Shown: positions 1 to 8,891, counted from the stretch's first letter. The stretch is 64,000 nucleotides of DNA from Streptomyces sp. DH-12 (GCF_002899455.1 NZ_PPFB01000001.1:5679001-5743000); one strand, 5' to 3'. Notes: a model not told the origin generated them from the sequence alone. Numbers and translations: made by a program.

Positions 1-311
1 GCACCGAACGGAGGATCCCGGCCCAGCTGGTCACCCTCGCCATGGGCTTCACCGGCACCGACCGGGAGAACGGCCTGGTCGAGCAGTTCGGCCTGGACCT
101 CGACGAGCGGGGTAACATCGCCCGCGACGCCGACTTCCAGACCAACGTGCCGGGCGTGTTCGTCGCCGGCGACGCCGGCCGCGGCCAGTCGCTCATCGTG
201 TGGGCGATCGCCGAGGGCCGGTCGGCCGCCCGCGGCTGCGACCGGTACCTGACCGGGGCGAGCGAGCTGCCCGCCCCGATCCGCCCGACGGACCGCGCCC
301 TGGCGGTCTGA
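1..311 (+). CDS. gltD: Glutamate synthase small subunit, C-terminal end (5' truncated)
   Basis: Only the last about 102 residues are present; the reading frame is already open at base 3 and ends with TGA at 309-311. GltD feeds NADPH electrons through FAD and Fe-S clusters to the large subunit GltB for glutamate synthesis. The visible part is the second dinucleotide-binding domain, with TNVPGVFVAGDAGRGQSLIVW, the conserved GD flavin-binding signature, followed by the typical AIAEGR helix. The rest of the gene, and presumably gltB, lie to the left of the window. A diverged second copy of this same C-terminal region occurs at 49644-50090 on the minus strand. Confidence 0.93.
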   Translation, partial: TERRIPAQLVTLAMGFTGTDRENGLVEQFGLDLDERGNIARDADFQTNVPGVFVAGDAGRGQSLIVWAIAEGRSAARGCDRYLTGASELPAPIRPTDRALAV

Positions 312-350
312 GACCCCGAACACGTCCCGCACAAAGGCGTGCGGAACACC

Positions 351-398
351 GCGGCGCCTGCCCGCCAGTCCCCGACCGGACCCCTGGGCAGGCGCCGC
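351..398. terminator. Bidirectional terminator between gltD and the chitosanase gene
   Basis: A perfect 13-bp inverted repeat (GCGGCGCCTGCCC at 351-363, its complement at 386-398) sits between two convergent genes. It has no U-tract, as is usual for Streptomyces terminators. A smaller hairpin (CCGCAC/GTGCGG, about 327-342) lies just before it. Confidence 0.7.
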
Positions 399-405
399 GA
401 CATGG

Positions 406-1320
406 TCAGCGCAGGGTGTAGGAGGTCCCGTACATCTCCCAGGTGAGCGGGGTGTCCAGGTCCAGGTTCCCGGCCTGGAGGAAGCGGCGCTGGGCCGTGT
501 CGACGCGGGAGGTGTCGCGGTCCGGGTAGCGGGCGAGCATGGTGGCGCGCCGGACGTCGAGGAAGGCGTCCAGGTACGTCTTCTCCGACCCGCCCGCGGC
601 GGGCGTCTTCGCCCGCTCCAGGGCGCGCTCGCGCAGGGCGTAGAAGCCGTTCTCGTCGGTGCCGGTGCCGTGGAAGACCATCGCGTCGAAGTACACGAAC
701 TGGCCCAGGGTGCCCAGGCCGTCCAGCTTGGCGAGGCGGACCGCCGGATCGAAGTAGACCCGGTCGCGCTCCGCCTCCTGCGCCGCGCGGAACTCCGGCA
801 GCTCCGCCTCCGTCTTCCACGCGTCGGTGAAGCCGGGGTCCAGCCCCTCGAGCGAGTCGGTGCCGTCGACCTTCCGCAGGGCCGGCAGGTAACGCGCGAG
901 ACCGTTGCCGGGACGGCTCTCGGTGTAGTGCTCCACCAGGGTGAGCAGATCGTGGGTGCCGGTGCAGAAGCCGACGATGCCCGCGGTGTAGCCGCAGTCG
1001 TCGCCCCCGTCCTCGATGACCCCGTAGGTGGAGCGCCAGTCCGTGGTGGAGTGCTCGGCGCTCGCCACCAGCCGGTGGGCCAGCTCCTTCTTGTCGGGGG
1101 CGGCCAGCCCCGGCGGCAGGGAGGCGATGATCTCGTCGTCCTTGTCCCGCCGCTGCCCGTGGTCCTGCTCGGCCCGGTCCTTGACGTCGTCACGGGAGGA
1201 CTGCGCGCTGACCGAGGACGGGGCGGCCGGCGCGTCGGCGGCCCCCGACGGCAGGACGAAGTACACCGCCGTGGCGACCACGGGGACGCCCGCGAGGAAG
1301 AGCACACCGGCACGTTTCAC
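406..1320 (-). CDS. Membrane-anchored or secreted chitosanase, glycoside hydrolase family 46
   Basis: 304 residues from GTG at 1320. GH46 enzymes cut beta-1,4 bonds in chitosan with inversion. The catalytic pair is visible: Glu89 in SAEHSTTDW and Asp107 in GGDDCGYT, 18 residues apart as in the Streptomyces N174 enzyme. RDRVYFDPAV, TYLDAFLDVRRA and AGNLDLDTPL are further family signatures. Residues 3-23 are a single hydrophobic segment without a clear AXA cleavage site, followed by about 40 charged or Ala/Ser-rich linker residues, so the protein may be anchored rather than freely secreted. The start overlaps the rhomboid stop codon by four bases (GTGA), so the two are translationally coupled. 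Function is secure from motifs; the export mode is inferred. Confidence 0.9.
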   Translation of the reverse strand: MKRAGVLFLAGVPVVATAVYFVLPSGAADAPAAPSSVSAQSSRDDVKDRAEQDHGQRRDKDDEIIASLPPGLAAPDKKELAHRLVASAEHSTTDWRSTYGVIEDGGDDCGYTAGIVGFCTGTHDLLTLVEHYTESRPGNGLARYLPALRKVDGTDSLEGLDPGFTDAWKTEAELPEFRAAQEAERDRVYFDPAVRLAKLDGLGTLGQFVYFDAMVFHGTGTDENGFYALRERALERAKTPAAGGSEKTYLDAFLDVRRATMLARYPDRDTSRVDTAQRRFLQAGNLDLDTPLTWEMYGTSYTLR

Positions 1321-2243
1321 TGGGGGATCCCTCCACCTGTCAGTTCCGACACCTTCGCCGCCGCCAGGACGGCGAGCAGCACCACCAGCCCCGCGCACGC
1401 GCCGGCCTGCACCGGGACGCGGCGCCCGTCGCGCGGCGCCCAGGCGAACGCGAGCGCCGCCAGCCCGCCCGTGAGCAGCCCGCCCAGGTGACTCTGCCAC
1501 GAGGTGAACACCGCGGAGACCACCAGCCACAGCAGCAGCCCGGCCATGAAGCGGTTCACCCCGCGCAGGTCGGCGCCCACCCGCCGGGACACCACGTAGA
1601 AAGCGGCCCCGACCCCGAACAGCGCGCCGGACGCGCCGACCGTGGGGTCCGAGGGCGCGATCAGCAGCACCAGCACCGAACCGCCCAGCGCCGACAGCAG
1701 ATACAGCGCGAGGTAGTGGACCCGGCCCAGCATCGGCTCGACCACCCGGCCCAGGCTCCACAGCACCGCCATGTTCATCAGCACGTGGAGGACGCCGAAC
1801 GTCCCCTCCGCGGGCGGCAGATGCAGGAACGCGCCGGTCAGCAGCCGGTACCACTCGCCGCCCGCGACGCCCTCCGGGGTGAGGTCCGCGGGATACGGCC
1901 GCGTCCACACGTAGTGGCCGCCGTCCGGGCCGAGCAGCCCCGCGCCCACCATCGCGAACCGGTCCACGACCTCCGGCCGGACCACCTCCGCCAGGTACAC
2001 CAGCGCGTTCACCGCGATCAGCGCGTACGTCACCACGGGCACCACCGAGACCCGGCCGCCCACCAGAGTGCGCGCCTGCCGCACCGACCGGACGCCCTCC
2101 CGCACGCAGTCGGGACACTGGTGGCCCACGGCCGCCTCGCGCATGCAGTCGGGGCAGATGCACCGCTCGCAGCGGACGCAGCGCACCCGGCACTCCACCC
2201 GCGGATGGCGGTAGCAGGTGGTGACGGTGGACTCGGGCTCCAC
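1317..2243 (-). CDS. Rhomboid family intramembrane serine protease with N-terminal zinc-finger domain
   Basis: 308 residues from GTG at 2243, chosen because GAGGAG (complement of 2251-2256) lies 7 nt upstream; a longer start at 2321 is possible. Rhomboids cut substrate helices within the membrane with a Ser-His dyad. Residues 10-46 hold a Cys/His-rich zinc-binding module (CX2C pairs at 22/25, 30/33 and 43/46). The rhomboid core follows, with Asn157 in HVLMNMAVL, the nucleophile Ser205 in GASGALFG, and His252 in SHLGG. About seven hydrophobic segments are seen. It is the upstream partner of the chitosanase (GTGA overlap). Active-site residues are complete, so it should be an active protease; the substrate is unknown. 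Confidence 0.93.
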   Translation of the reverse strand: MEPESTVTTCYRHPRVECRVRCVRCERCICPDCMREAAVGHQCPDCVREGVRSVRQARTLVGGRVSVVPVVTYALIAVNALVYLAEVVRPEVVDRFAMVGAGLLGPDGGHYVWTRPYPADLTPEGVAGGEWYRLLTGAFLHLPPAEGTFGVLHVLMNMAVLWSLGRVVEPMLGRVHYLALYLLSALGGSVLVLLIAPSDPTVGASGALFGVGAAFYVVSRRVGADLRGVNRFMAGLLLWLVVSAVFTSWQSHLGGLLTGGLAALAFAWAPRDGRRVPVQAGACAGLVVLLAVLAAAKVSELTGGGIPQ

Positions 2244-2411
2244 AGGCCGGCTCCTCGGCGGGGTCGGGACGGAAACGGCCGGCGGGGGGACGGCGGCGCA
2301 CACGACGACAGCGGCGAACAAAATAGCGAACAGCCGAGGGGCGGGCGAACGCCGGGGGCGAAATGCCGTGCTCGTGGCGGTCGTCGCGGGCGGGACGCGG
2401 GCTCCGGACCA

Positions 2412-3311
2412 CTAGGTGTCGCACTCCAGCACGGACCGGCACAGACCGCACCGCGCCCGCACCCGCCCGGCCACCGGCACCCGGATCCGCTGGTGGCAGG
2501 TGGGACACGGGAACGACACCCGCAGCGGACCGTGACCCTCCGCCGAGAACCGGTACGCCGTCTCCCGCCCCGCGCCCGGCGCCTCCGCGTCCCCCAGCGC
2601 GTGCCGCCGGTCCCGCGCGTACCGGCGCCGCCCGGCCCACCCCGCCGAGCGCAACGGCGGCTGCTCCGCGTCCCGCCGCGCCAGCGCCAGCCCCTCGCGG
2701 TACGCCGTGTACGCCTGCGGGCTGGTGAACCACACCGACGGGTCCTCGCCGAACAGCAGCGCACGCTTCGCCAGCACGTACCCGAACTCCTCCGGCGTGA
2801 GGTACCCGAGCTTCTGCGACGACGCCCCGTCCTCCCGGAACGCGTCCAGCAGCAGCCACCCCGCCCCGAGGTACGCCGCCGTGGTGTCCGTGAGGATCTC
2901 GTTCTCCCGCGTCGACGGGAACGACAGCCCGAGCCGGTGCAGGTACACGTGCGCCACCTCGTGCGCCAGCGCCGCCCCGATGTCCCGCCGATGCGTGCGG
3001 AACCGGTCGTTCAGCTCGACGAAGTACTCCGGACCCGCCGCCAGTTCGACGTTCGCCGCATGCGTCATCTCACGGAACCCGACGATCAGCCGCGCGTCCG
3101 GCAGCCGGTAGTGCGTCACCATCTCGCGCGCCACCCGCTGCGCCCCCAGATGCAGGTCGTCCGTGTCGCAGAACGCCACGTCGGCCGGCGCCACGCTCAC
3201 CGAGAAGGTGCGGACCGTGTCGTACGACAGACGCCGGTACAGCGCCGTGACGGACTCCCGCACCGTCCGCAGATGCGGGTAACCGTGCTCCACCGGTCCG
3301 CCGTTCGCCAC
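2412..3311 (-). CDS. Putative zinc metalloprotease with C-terminal zinc ribbon
   Basis: About 299 residues from GTG at 3311; GTG at 3293 is an alternative. The catalytic signature HEVAH (His117, Glu118, His121) is followed by ENEILTDTTAAYLG, where Glu138 or Asp142 could supply the third zinc ligand, an arrangement like M48/IrrE-like families. The C-terminus carries CPTC (269-272) and CGLC (288-291), a second zinc site of zinc-ribbon type. No signal peptide or membrane helix is evident, so it is probably cytoplasmic. It is transcribed divergently from chorismate mutase across about 100 bp; a TACAGT box at 3342-3347 on the minus strand could drive it. The family name and substrate cannot be fixed from the sequence alone. 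Confidence 0.75.
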   Translation of the reverse strand: MANGGPVEHGYPHLRTVRESVTALYRRLSYDTVRTFSVSVAPADVAFCDTDDLHLGAQRVAREMVTHYRLPDARLIVGFREMTHAANVELAAGPEYFVELNDRFRTHRRDIGAALAHEVAHVYLHRLGLSFPSTRENEILTDTTAAYLGAGWLLLDAFREDGASSQKLGYLTPEEFGYVLAKRALLFGEDPSVWFTSPQAYTAYREGLALARRDAEQPPLRSAGWAGRRRYARDRRHALGDAEAPGAGRETAYRFSAEGHGPLRVSFPCPTCHQRIRVPVAGRVRARCGLCRSVLECDT

Positions 3312-3397
3312 GTCGCACCCCCGCCGCGCCTGGACCCCCTCCACTGTACGGGCCCGCCCCGCCCGCCGCCGTCTCCGGACGCCCGGCCCGCCCGCCG

Positions 3398-3403
3398 TAG
3401 GCT
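3398..3403 (+). promoter_or_regulatory. -10 box of a likely leaderless chorismate mutase promoter
   Basis: TAGGCT lies 8 nt before the ATG at 3412, with no Shine-Dalgarno sequence between them. This places the transcript start at or next to the start codon. The same arrangement recurs in this window at pyk, coaE, uvrB and others. Confidence 0.5.
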
Positions 3404-3411
3404 GAACCGCC

Positions 3412-3750
3412 ATGACCACCAGCAACGCCGCCGGCCCCGACGCCGACCCCGCGGTCCTCGACGAACTGACCCGCCTGCGCGACAGCATCGACAACATCGA
3501 CGCGGCCGTCGTCCACATGCTCGCCGAGCGCTTCAAGTGCACCCAGCAGGTCGGCCGGCTCAAGGCCGAGCACCGGCTGCCGCCCGCCGACCCGGGGCGC
3601 GAGGCCCGCCAGATCGCCCGGCTGCGCGCCCTCGCCGAGAGCGCCAAGCTCGACCCGGCCTTCGCGGAGAAGTTCCTGACGTTCATCATCGCCGAGGTGA
3701 TCCGCCACCACGAGCGCATCGCCGACGACACCGCGAACGGCGCCTCCTGA
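3412..3750 (+). CDS. aroQ: Chorismate mutase, AroQ class (type II)
   Basis: 112 residues, the usual size of a monofunctional AroQ. It converts chorismate to prephenate, the first committed step to phenylalanine and tyrosine, in the cytoplasm. The three-helix fold is recognisable: LDELTRLRDSIDNIDAAVVHMLAERF as helix 1, a short VGRLKAEHRLPPADPGRE link with the conserved active-site Arg and Lys, then the FAEKFLTFIIAEVIRHHERI helix. It is monocistronic, with a leaderless-type start and followed by a long non-coding stretch. No signal peptide is present, which separates it from the secreted mycobacterial type. Confidence 0.93.
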   Translation: MTTSNAAGPDADPAVLDELTRLRDSIDNIDAAVVHMLAERFKCTQQVGRLKAEHRLPPADPGREARQIARLRALAESAKLDPAFAEKFLTFIIAEVIRHHERIADDTANGAS

Positions 3751-4217
3751 GCGGACCGGACGCCGGCCCGGGACGCGGCGGGGAGCGACGCGGCGGCCCG
3801 GGCGGCGCGTGCACGGCGTGCACGCCCTGCCGGACGCCGAGCACCGTCCGTCACCTCCCGGACCCGCGTCCGGCCCTGGCGAGGAAGGACGCGCGCCAGG
3901 CCGCCCGTCGCCCGCGTCCTCCTCGCCGGCCCCCGCCACCCCCCCTCGCCCCCTGGGCGCCGCGCACCAAGGCGCACCACCTCCACGACACCCGCCGGCG
4001 CGGGCGCGCCCCGGAGGCCGAGGCGCGCTCCCCGCGCGCCCGCCTCGACGCGGCCGGCGCCCCCGCCGCACGCCCCGCGCCACCCCTCCCGCACGCGCAC
4101 GTGCCCCCCGCACAGCCCCCGGGGGCGCACACCGCGGAGCCCGGAAGGGACCGGACATAGGCCGCGTACCCCATCCACCCCTGTGCCCGGCAGGCGGCAT
4201 CAGGCAGCATGGCGTGC
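3751..4217. other. Intergenic region between chorismate mutase and aminopeptidase N
   Basis: 467 bases without a convincing gene; open frames here have poor codon bias and Arg/Pro-rich translations. A perfect inverted repeat with a 3-nt loop (GCGTGCAC-GGC-GTGCACGC, 3807-3825) lies 57 bp after the stop codon of chorismate mutase and could be a terminator or an operator. The box CAGCAT at 4205-4210 stands 7 nt before the chosen pepN start. Confidence 0.5.
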
Positions 4218-6767
4218 ATGTCCGTACTGACGCGCGACGAAGCGCAGAACCGAGCACAGCTCATCGACGTCCACCGCTACACGATCGCCCTCGATCTGAC
4301 CGCCGGGGACGAGACGTTCGACTCCCGCACCCTCATCGGGTTCACCGCCCGCGCGGACGCGGACACCTTCGTCGAGATCAAGCCCGCCGAACTGCGCAGA
4401 GTCACGCTCGACGGACAGCCCCTGGACCCCGCCCTCCTCGACGACGGCCGGATCCCGCTGAGGAACCTCACCGCCGGCGGACACGAGCTGCTGGTCGACG
4501 CGCGCATGCGCTACTCCCGCACCGGCGAGGGCATGCACCGCTTCACCGACCCCACCGACGGCGAGACCTACGTCTACACCCAGCTCTTCCTGGACGACGT
4601 GCAGCGCGTCTTCGCCGCCTTCGACCAGCCCGACCTCAAGGCCGTCTTCGAGCTCACCGTCACCGCGCCCGAGCACTGGACGGTCCTCGCCAACGGCGTC
4701 ACCGAGCACACCGGCGGCGGCGTGTGGAAGGCCGCGCCCACCCCGCCCGTCTCCACCTACCTCGTCGCCGTCGCCGCCGGCCCCTGGCACTCCGTGCGCA
4801 CCGAACACCGCGGCCTGCCCTTCGGCCTGCACTGCCGCCGCTCCCTCGCCCCGTACCTCGAGGCGGACACGGAGGAACTCCTCGACATCACCCGCGCCTG
4901 CTTCGACCGCTACCACGAGAAGTTCGCCGAGCCCTACCCCTTCGACTCCTACGACCAGGCGTTCGTGCCCGAGTTCAACGCGGGCGCCATGGAGAACCCC
5001 GGACTGGTCACCTTCCGCGACGAGTTCGTCTACCGCTCGGCCGTCACCGACACCGAGCGGCAGACCCGCGCCATGGTGATCGCCCACGAGATGGCCCACA
5101 TGTGGTTCGGCGACCTCGTCACCCTCCGCTGGTGGGACGACATCTGGCTGAACGAGTCCTTCGCCGAGTACATGGGCTACCAGACCCTCAACGAGGTCAC
5201 CCCCGCGAGCCCCGGCGGACAGCCGCCCCGCTGGCGCGGCACCAGCACCTGGACCGACTTCGGCGTCTCCCGCAAGGCCTGGGGCTACGACGCCGACCAG
5301 CGTCCCTCCACCCACCCCGTCGCCCCGGAGCACGTCGAGGACACCGCCTCCGCCCTGCTCAACTTCGACGGCATCTCCTACGCCAAGGGCGCCTCCGCCC
5401 TGCGCCAGCTCGTCGCCTGGCTCGGCGAGAAGGACTTCCTCGCCGGCATCAACACCCACTTCGAGCGGTACCGTTTCGGCAACGCCGGCCTCGCCGAGTT
5501 CATCGGCTCGCTGGCCTCCGCCACCGAGCGCGACGTGCACGCCTGGGCCGACGCCTGGCTGCGCACCACCGGCGTCGACACCCTCGCCCCCGAGATCCGC
5601 ACCGGCGACCACGGCGCCTGGGCCCTCACCGTCCGCAACACCGGCGGGCCCGGCTCCACCGAGGGCGGCAGGCGCCCGCACCGCATCGCCGTCGGCGTCT
5701 ACGACCGCGACCTGCACGACCCCGGACGCCTCGTCCTGCGCGAACGCGCCGACGCCGACGTCCCCGCCGACGGAACCGCCTCCCTCGACACCGGCGGCAC
5801 CCGCCCCGCCCTCGTCGTCCTCAACGACGGCGACCTCAGCTACGCCAAGATCCGCTTCGACCCCGACTCCCTGACCACCCTGCGCACCCACCTGTCCGGG
5901 CTGCCCGACCCGCTCACCCGCGCCGTGGTGTGGAACGCCCTCAGGGACGCCGTACGCGACGGGGAGCTGCCCGCCGGCGACTACCTCGACATCGCCCGCG
6001 CCCACCTGCCCCACGAGACCGACGTCGCCCTCGCCCAGGGCGTCCTCGCCTTCGCGTCCGGAGAGGCCGCCGACCACTACCTCACCCCGGACCGGCGGCC
6101 CGCCGCGCTCGCCACCCTCACCGACCTGTGCCGCGACCTCATCCGCCGCACCGAGGACGGCGACCACCCGGGCCTGCGCCTGGTCGCGGTGCGCCACTGC
6201 ATCGACGCCGCCGTCCGCCCCGAGACCATCGCCGCCTGGCTCGCCGAGGGCACCGTCCCCGGCGGCCCCGAACTCGACCCGGAACTGCGCTGGCGGATCC
6301 TCGCCCGGCTCGCGGTGCTCGGCGCCGTCGACGAGTCCGCCATCGCCGGGGAACTGCGCCGCGACCCCAGCGCCACCGGCCAGGAGGGCGCCGCCCGCTG
6401 CCGGGCCGCCCTGCCCGACCCGGACGCCAAGGCCCGCGCCTGGGAGGCCATGTTCGGCTCCGACGACCTGTCCGCCTACCTGTTCACCGCCACCGCCCAG
6501 GGCTTCTGGCAGCCCGAGCAGGCCGAACTGGTCCGCCCCTACGTGGCGCGCTACTTCAAGGACGCCGTCGCCCTCGCCGCACGCCGCGGACCCGCCATCG
6601 CCACGGCCGCCGGACGCTGGGCCTTCCCCGCCCACGCCGTCGACGCCGAGACCCTGGAACTCGGCGAGAAGACCCTGCGCAGGGCCGACCCCGTGCCGGC
6701 CCTGCGCCGCCAGTTCACCGACCGGCTCGACGACCTGGCCCGCGCCCTGCGCGTCCAGCAGGCGTGA
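4218..6767 (+). CDS. pepN: Aminopeptidase N (M1 family metallopeptidase)
   Basis: 849 residues from ATG at 4218; the ATG at 4209 would add three residues. The inner start was chosen because a CANNNT-type -10 box lies 7 nt before it and MSVLTRDEAQ is a typical family N-terminus. M1 enzymes remove N-terminal residues from peptides. The substrate-binding GAMEN motif is at about 256-260, the zinc motif HEMAHMWFGDLVT begins at His290 with His294, and the third ligand is the Glu in NESFAEYMGY. The C-terminal half is the helical ERAP1-like domain. The length matches actinobacterial PepN. It is cytoplasmic, with no signal peptide, and is transcribed alone up to a strong terminator. Confidence 0.95.
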   Translation: MSVLTRDEAQNRAQLIDVHRYTIALDLTAGDETFDSRTLIGFTARADADTFVEIKPAELRRVTLDGQPLDPALLDDGRIPLRNLTAGGHELLVDARMRYSRTGEGMHRFTDPTDGETYVYTQLFLDDVQRVFAAFDQPDLKAVFELTVTAPEHWTVLANGVTEHTGGGVWKAAPTPPVSTYLVAVAAGPWHSVRTEHRGLPFGLHCRRSLAPYLEADTEELLDITRACFDRYHEKFAEPYPFDSYDQAFVPEFNAGAMENPGLVTFRDEFVYRSAVTDTERQTRAMVIAHEMAHMWFGDLVTLRWWDDIWLNESFAEYMGYQTLNEVTPASPGGQPPRWRGTSTWTDFGVSRKAWGYDADQRPSTHPVAPEHVEDTASALLNFDGISYAKGASALRQLVAWLGEKDFLAGINTHFERYRFGNAGLAEFIGSLASATERDVHAWADAWLRTTGVDTLAPEIRTGDHGAWALTVRNTGGPGSTEGGRRPHRIAVGVYDRDLHDPGRLVLRERADADVPADGTASLDTGGTRPALVVLNDGDLSYAKIRFDPDSLTTLRTHLSGLPDPLTRAVVWNALRDAVRDGELPAGDYLDIARAHLPHETDVALAQGVLAFASGEAADHYLTPDRRPAALATLTDLCRDLIRRTEDGDHPGLRLVAVRHCIDAAVRPETIAAWLAEGTVPGGPELDPELRWRILARLAVLGAVDESAIAGELRRDPSATGQEGAARCRAALPDPDAKARAWEAMFGSDDLSAYLFTATAQGFWQPEQAELVRPYVARYFKDAVALAARRGPAIATAAGRWAFPAHAVDAETLELGEKTLRRADPVPALRRQFTDRLDDLARALRVQQA

Positions 6768-6780
6768 CAGCGGACGGGAA

Positions 6781-6825
6781 CCCGTCGGGGGCACCGCCGG
6801 ACGGACCGGCGGCGCCCCCGACGGG
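6781..6825. terminator. Strong bidirectional terminator between pepN and the 5'-nucleotidase gene
   Basis: A hairpin of 12 + 7 bp with one A/C mismatch. CCCGTCGGGGGC (6781-6792) pairs with 6814-6825, and CCGCCGG (6794-6800) with 6806-6812, around an ACGGA loop. It lies between convergent genes. Confidence 0.85.
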
Positions 6826-6843
6826 CACCCCCGCGAGCGACGG

Positions 6844-8652
6844 TCAGAACACCGGCGTGCCGTCCCGGGTCAGCCGCCAGCCCTGCGACGCGAAGTCCTT
6901 GGGGTCGAACACGCCCCTGGCCGTCACCCACTCCGCGATCCGGGTGCGGATCTCCGTCGACTCCGCCCACAGCTCCGGCGCCGACGCCACGTGCGGGAAC
7001 GCCCCGCCGCCGTTGGCGCGGTAGTTGTTCACCGCCAGCACGAACCGCTGCGCGTCGTCCACCGGGGCGCCGTCGAACCTCAGGTTCCTGATCCGCGACC
7101 CGGCCGGCCGGGCGATGTCGATGTCGTACGTGACACCCGACACGTAGTCGTAGTTGTAGTCCGGACGGCCGTTCGCGTTGGTCAGCCTCTCCACGTCCAC
7201 CGGCGCGTCCGCGGCGGTCCGCACGAAGTACTCCGCCGAGTACTCCAGGTACGCCCGCACCTGAGCGCCCGTCATCAGCTTCGCCACCAGCGTGTTGTCG
7301 TACACGTACAGGCCGGACAGGTCCCGGACGGTCACCTCGCCCGCCGGGATCTCGCTGGTCCGGGAGAACGGCGACGCCTGCGACAGCACCGGCAGCGCGG
7401 CGTGCTCCGTGCCCGCCAGCGCCTCCCGGACCACGTCCTCCTGCACCTTGCTGATCAGGTCGATGACCGGCGCGTCCTTGTACCGCGCCTCCACCGTCGT
7501 CAGCGTCTCGGTCGCCGTCCCCACCACCTGGTTGACGTACGCCACCACCCGCGCGTGCTCGTCGCCCAGCAGCCGGGTGATCCGCGGGTCGTCCTCCACC
7601 GACGCCGCGTCCCGCAGCGACGCCCTCACCGACTCCACCCGCCAGCGGCCCCGCTCGAGGACGAGCTCGATGTCGAACAGCGTCAGCCGCTCCGCGTAGC
7701 ACAGCGGCTCCGACAGCACGACCTCCCTGCCGGTCCTCTCGTTGGTCACCCGCAGCTCCGCGATCTCCGCGTGCGCGTGGCCGACCAGGATGGCGTCGAT
7801 GCCCGGCACCCGCCGCGCCACGTCCGCCGCCGCGTTCTCCACGTGCGGCAGCTGGTCACCGTAGGAGGAGGTGCCGGAGGTGCCCGAGTGGGCGGAGACC
7901 ACCACGACGTCCGCGCCCATCGAGCGCAGCTTCGGCACCCACCTCGCCGCCTGCTCCTCCAGGCCCGGGAAGGTCAGCTTGCCCCGCACGTAGGCCTTGT
8001 CCCAGATCGCGATGCCCGGGTTGGTCAGCCCGAGGACCGCCACCTTCACCGGCGGGGCGCCCCTCACGTGGAACTTTTTGACGAAGTACGGGGGGAAGGC
8101 GGGCTTCAGCGTCCTCGCGTCGAGCGCGTTGGCGCCCAGCAGCGGGAAGTCGCACTGCTCCTCGAACGCCCGCAGCGTCTCGATGCCGTAGTTGAACTCG
8201 TGGTTGCCGAGCGCCACCGCGTCGTACCCGATGGCGTTCATCGCCTGTGCCATCGGGTGCACCGGACCGCCCTCGGCGGTGATCGGATCCACCTTCGCGT
8301 AGTAGTACGCCAACGGGGTGCCCTGGATGGTGTCGCCCGCGTCCAGCAGCAGCGTGTTCTCCCGGCCGCGCTCCTCGCGGATCCGGTTCACCAGCGTGGA
8401 CACCCGGGCCAGCCCCTGCGCGTTGCCGTCCTTGTCCTGGTACTCGGCGTCCTTGAAGTAGTCCCAGTTGAAGACGTGACCGTGCAGGTCCGTCGTGCCC
8501 ATCACGGTCAGCGCGTACCGCTTCACCGGCTTCTCCCCCCGTCCCGCCGGCGCCGCGGCCTCGGCCGCGGGAGCGGCCGCCGCACCCGCCAGCGCCACCC
8601 CCGCCCCCGTGACGGCAGACTTCCTGAGGAACTTCCGGCGGTTCAAGGGCAT
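6844..8652 (-). CDS. Tat-exported bifunctional 2',3'-cyclic nucleotide phosphodiesterase / 5'-nucleotidase
   Basis: 602 residues from ATG at 8652, with AGGAG about 8 nt upstream. The N-terminus MPLNRRKFLRKS followed by a long Ala-rich helix is a twin-arginine signal. The calcineurin-like metallophosphatase domain shows Asp55-X-His57 in TTDLHGHVF, then DAGDTIQG, GNHEFN, VVVSAHSG and VGHAHAE, the dinuclear metal ligands. The C-terminal 5'-nucleotidase domain includes YVYDNTLVAKLMTGAQVRAY. The family dephosphorylates extracellular nucleotides and cyclic nucleotides, releasing phosphate and nucleosides for uptake. It is monocistronic, and its promoter shares the 8653-8891 gap with pyk. Exact substrate preference is not readable from sequence. 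Confidence 0.92.
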   Translation of the reverse strand: MPLNRRKFLRKSAVTGAGVALAGAAAAPAAEAAAPAGRGEKPVKRYALTVMGTTDLHGHVFNWDYFKDAEYQDKDGNAQGLARVSTLVNRIREERGRENTLLLDAGDTIQGTPLAYYYAKVDPITAEGGPVHPMAQAMNAIGYDAVALGNHEFNYGIETLRAFEEQCDFPLLGANALDARTLKPAFPPYFVKKFHVRGAPPVKVAVLGLTNPGIAIWDKAYVRGKLTFPGLEEQAARWVPKLRSMGADVVVVSAHSGTSGTSSYGDQLPHVENAAADVARRVPGIDAILVGHAHAEIAELRVTNERTGREVVLSEPLCYAERLTLFDIELVLERGRWRVESVRASLRDAASVEDDPRITRLLGDEHARVVAYVNQVVGTATETLTTVEARYKDAPVIDLISKVQEDVVREALAGTEHAALPVLSQASPFSRTSEIPAGEVTVRDLSGLYVYDNTLVAKLMTGAQVRAYLEYSAEYFVRTAADAPVDVERLTNANGRPDYNYDYVSGVTYDIDIARPAGSRIRNLRFDGAPVDDAQRFVLAVNNYRANGGGAFPHVASAPELWAESTEIRTRIAEWVTARGVFDPKDFASQGWRLTRDGTPVF

Positions 8653-8891
8653 GTCAGGTTCTCCTCGTACGACGACGGCGCACAACGCGCGTAGATGCGC
8701 CCGACGATTCTGACCTGAACACGTCGATCCGGAACACCCCCCTCAGGTGTCGATCCGGTGACCGGCCCCGCACGCTCACCGGAGCGGCCCACCGCACAAT
8801 TCGGCACTTGTCAATACCCTTTCACCCGCAAGCCGTTCAGCCGTCACCCGCCACCACATCACTACCCACGGGTAAGGCCTAGGGTCGAACC
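8653..8891. promoter_or_regulatory. Divergent promoter region of 5'-nucleotidase and pyruvate kinase
   Basis: A 10-bp direct repeat GTCGATCCGG occurs at 8723-8732 and 8749-8758, and ACCTGA (8713-8718) is complementary to TCAGGT (8743-8748). TAGGGT at 8880-8885 is 6 nt before the pyk ATG and fits a leaderless transcript; no Shine-Dalgarno is present. The repeats may be a regulator site, which is inference. Confidence 0.5.

Noticed and set aside
406..2859. Reading the chitosanase as the end of one 817-codon protein
   Set aside because: The upstream part is an out-of-frame shadow of the rhomboid and protease genes; a GTG start with a signal-like helix lies at 1320.
4200..6794. A long open frame antisense to pepN (about 864 codons)
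   Set aside because: Its translation is Gly/Val/Ala-rich without domains, and it mirrors a gene with complete M1 motifs. Such antisense frames are expected at this GC content and occur opposite most genes here.
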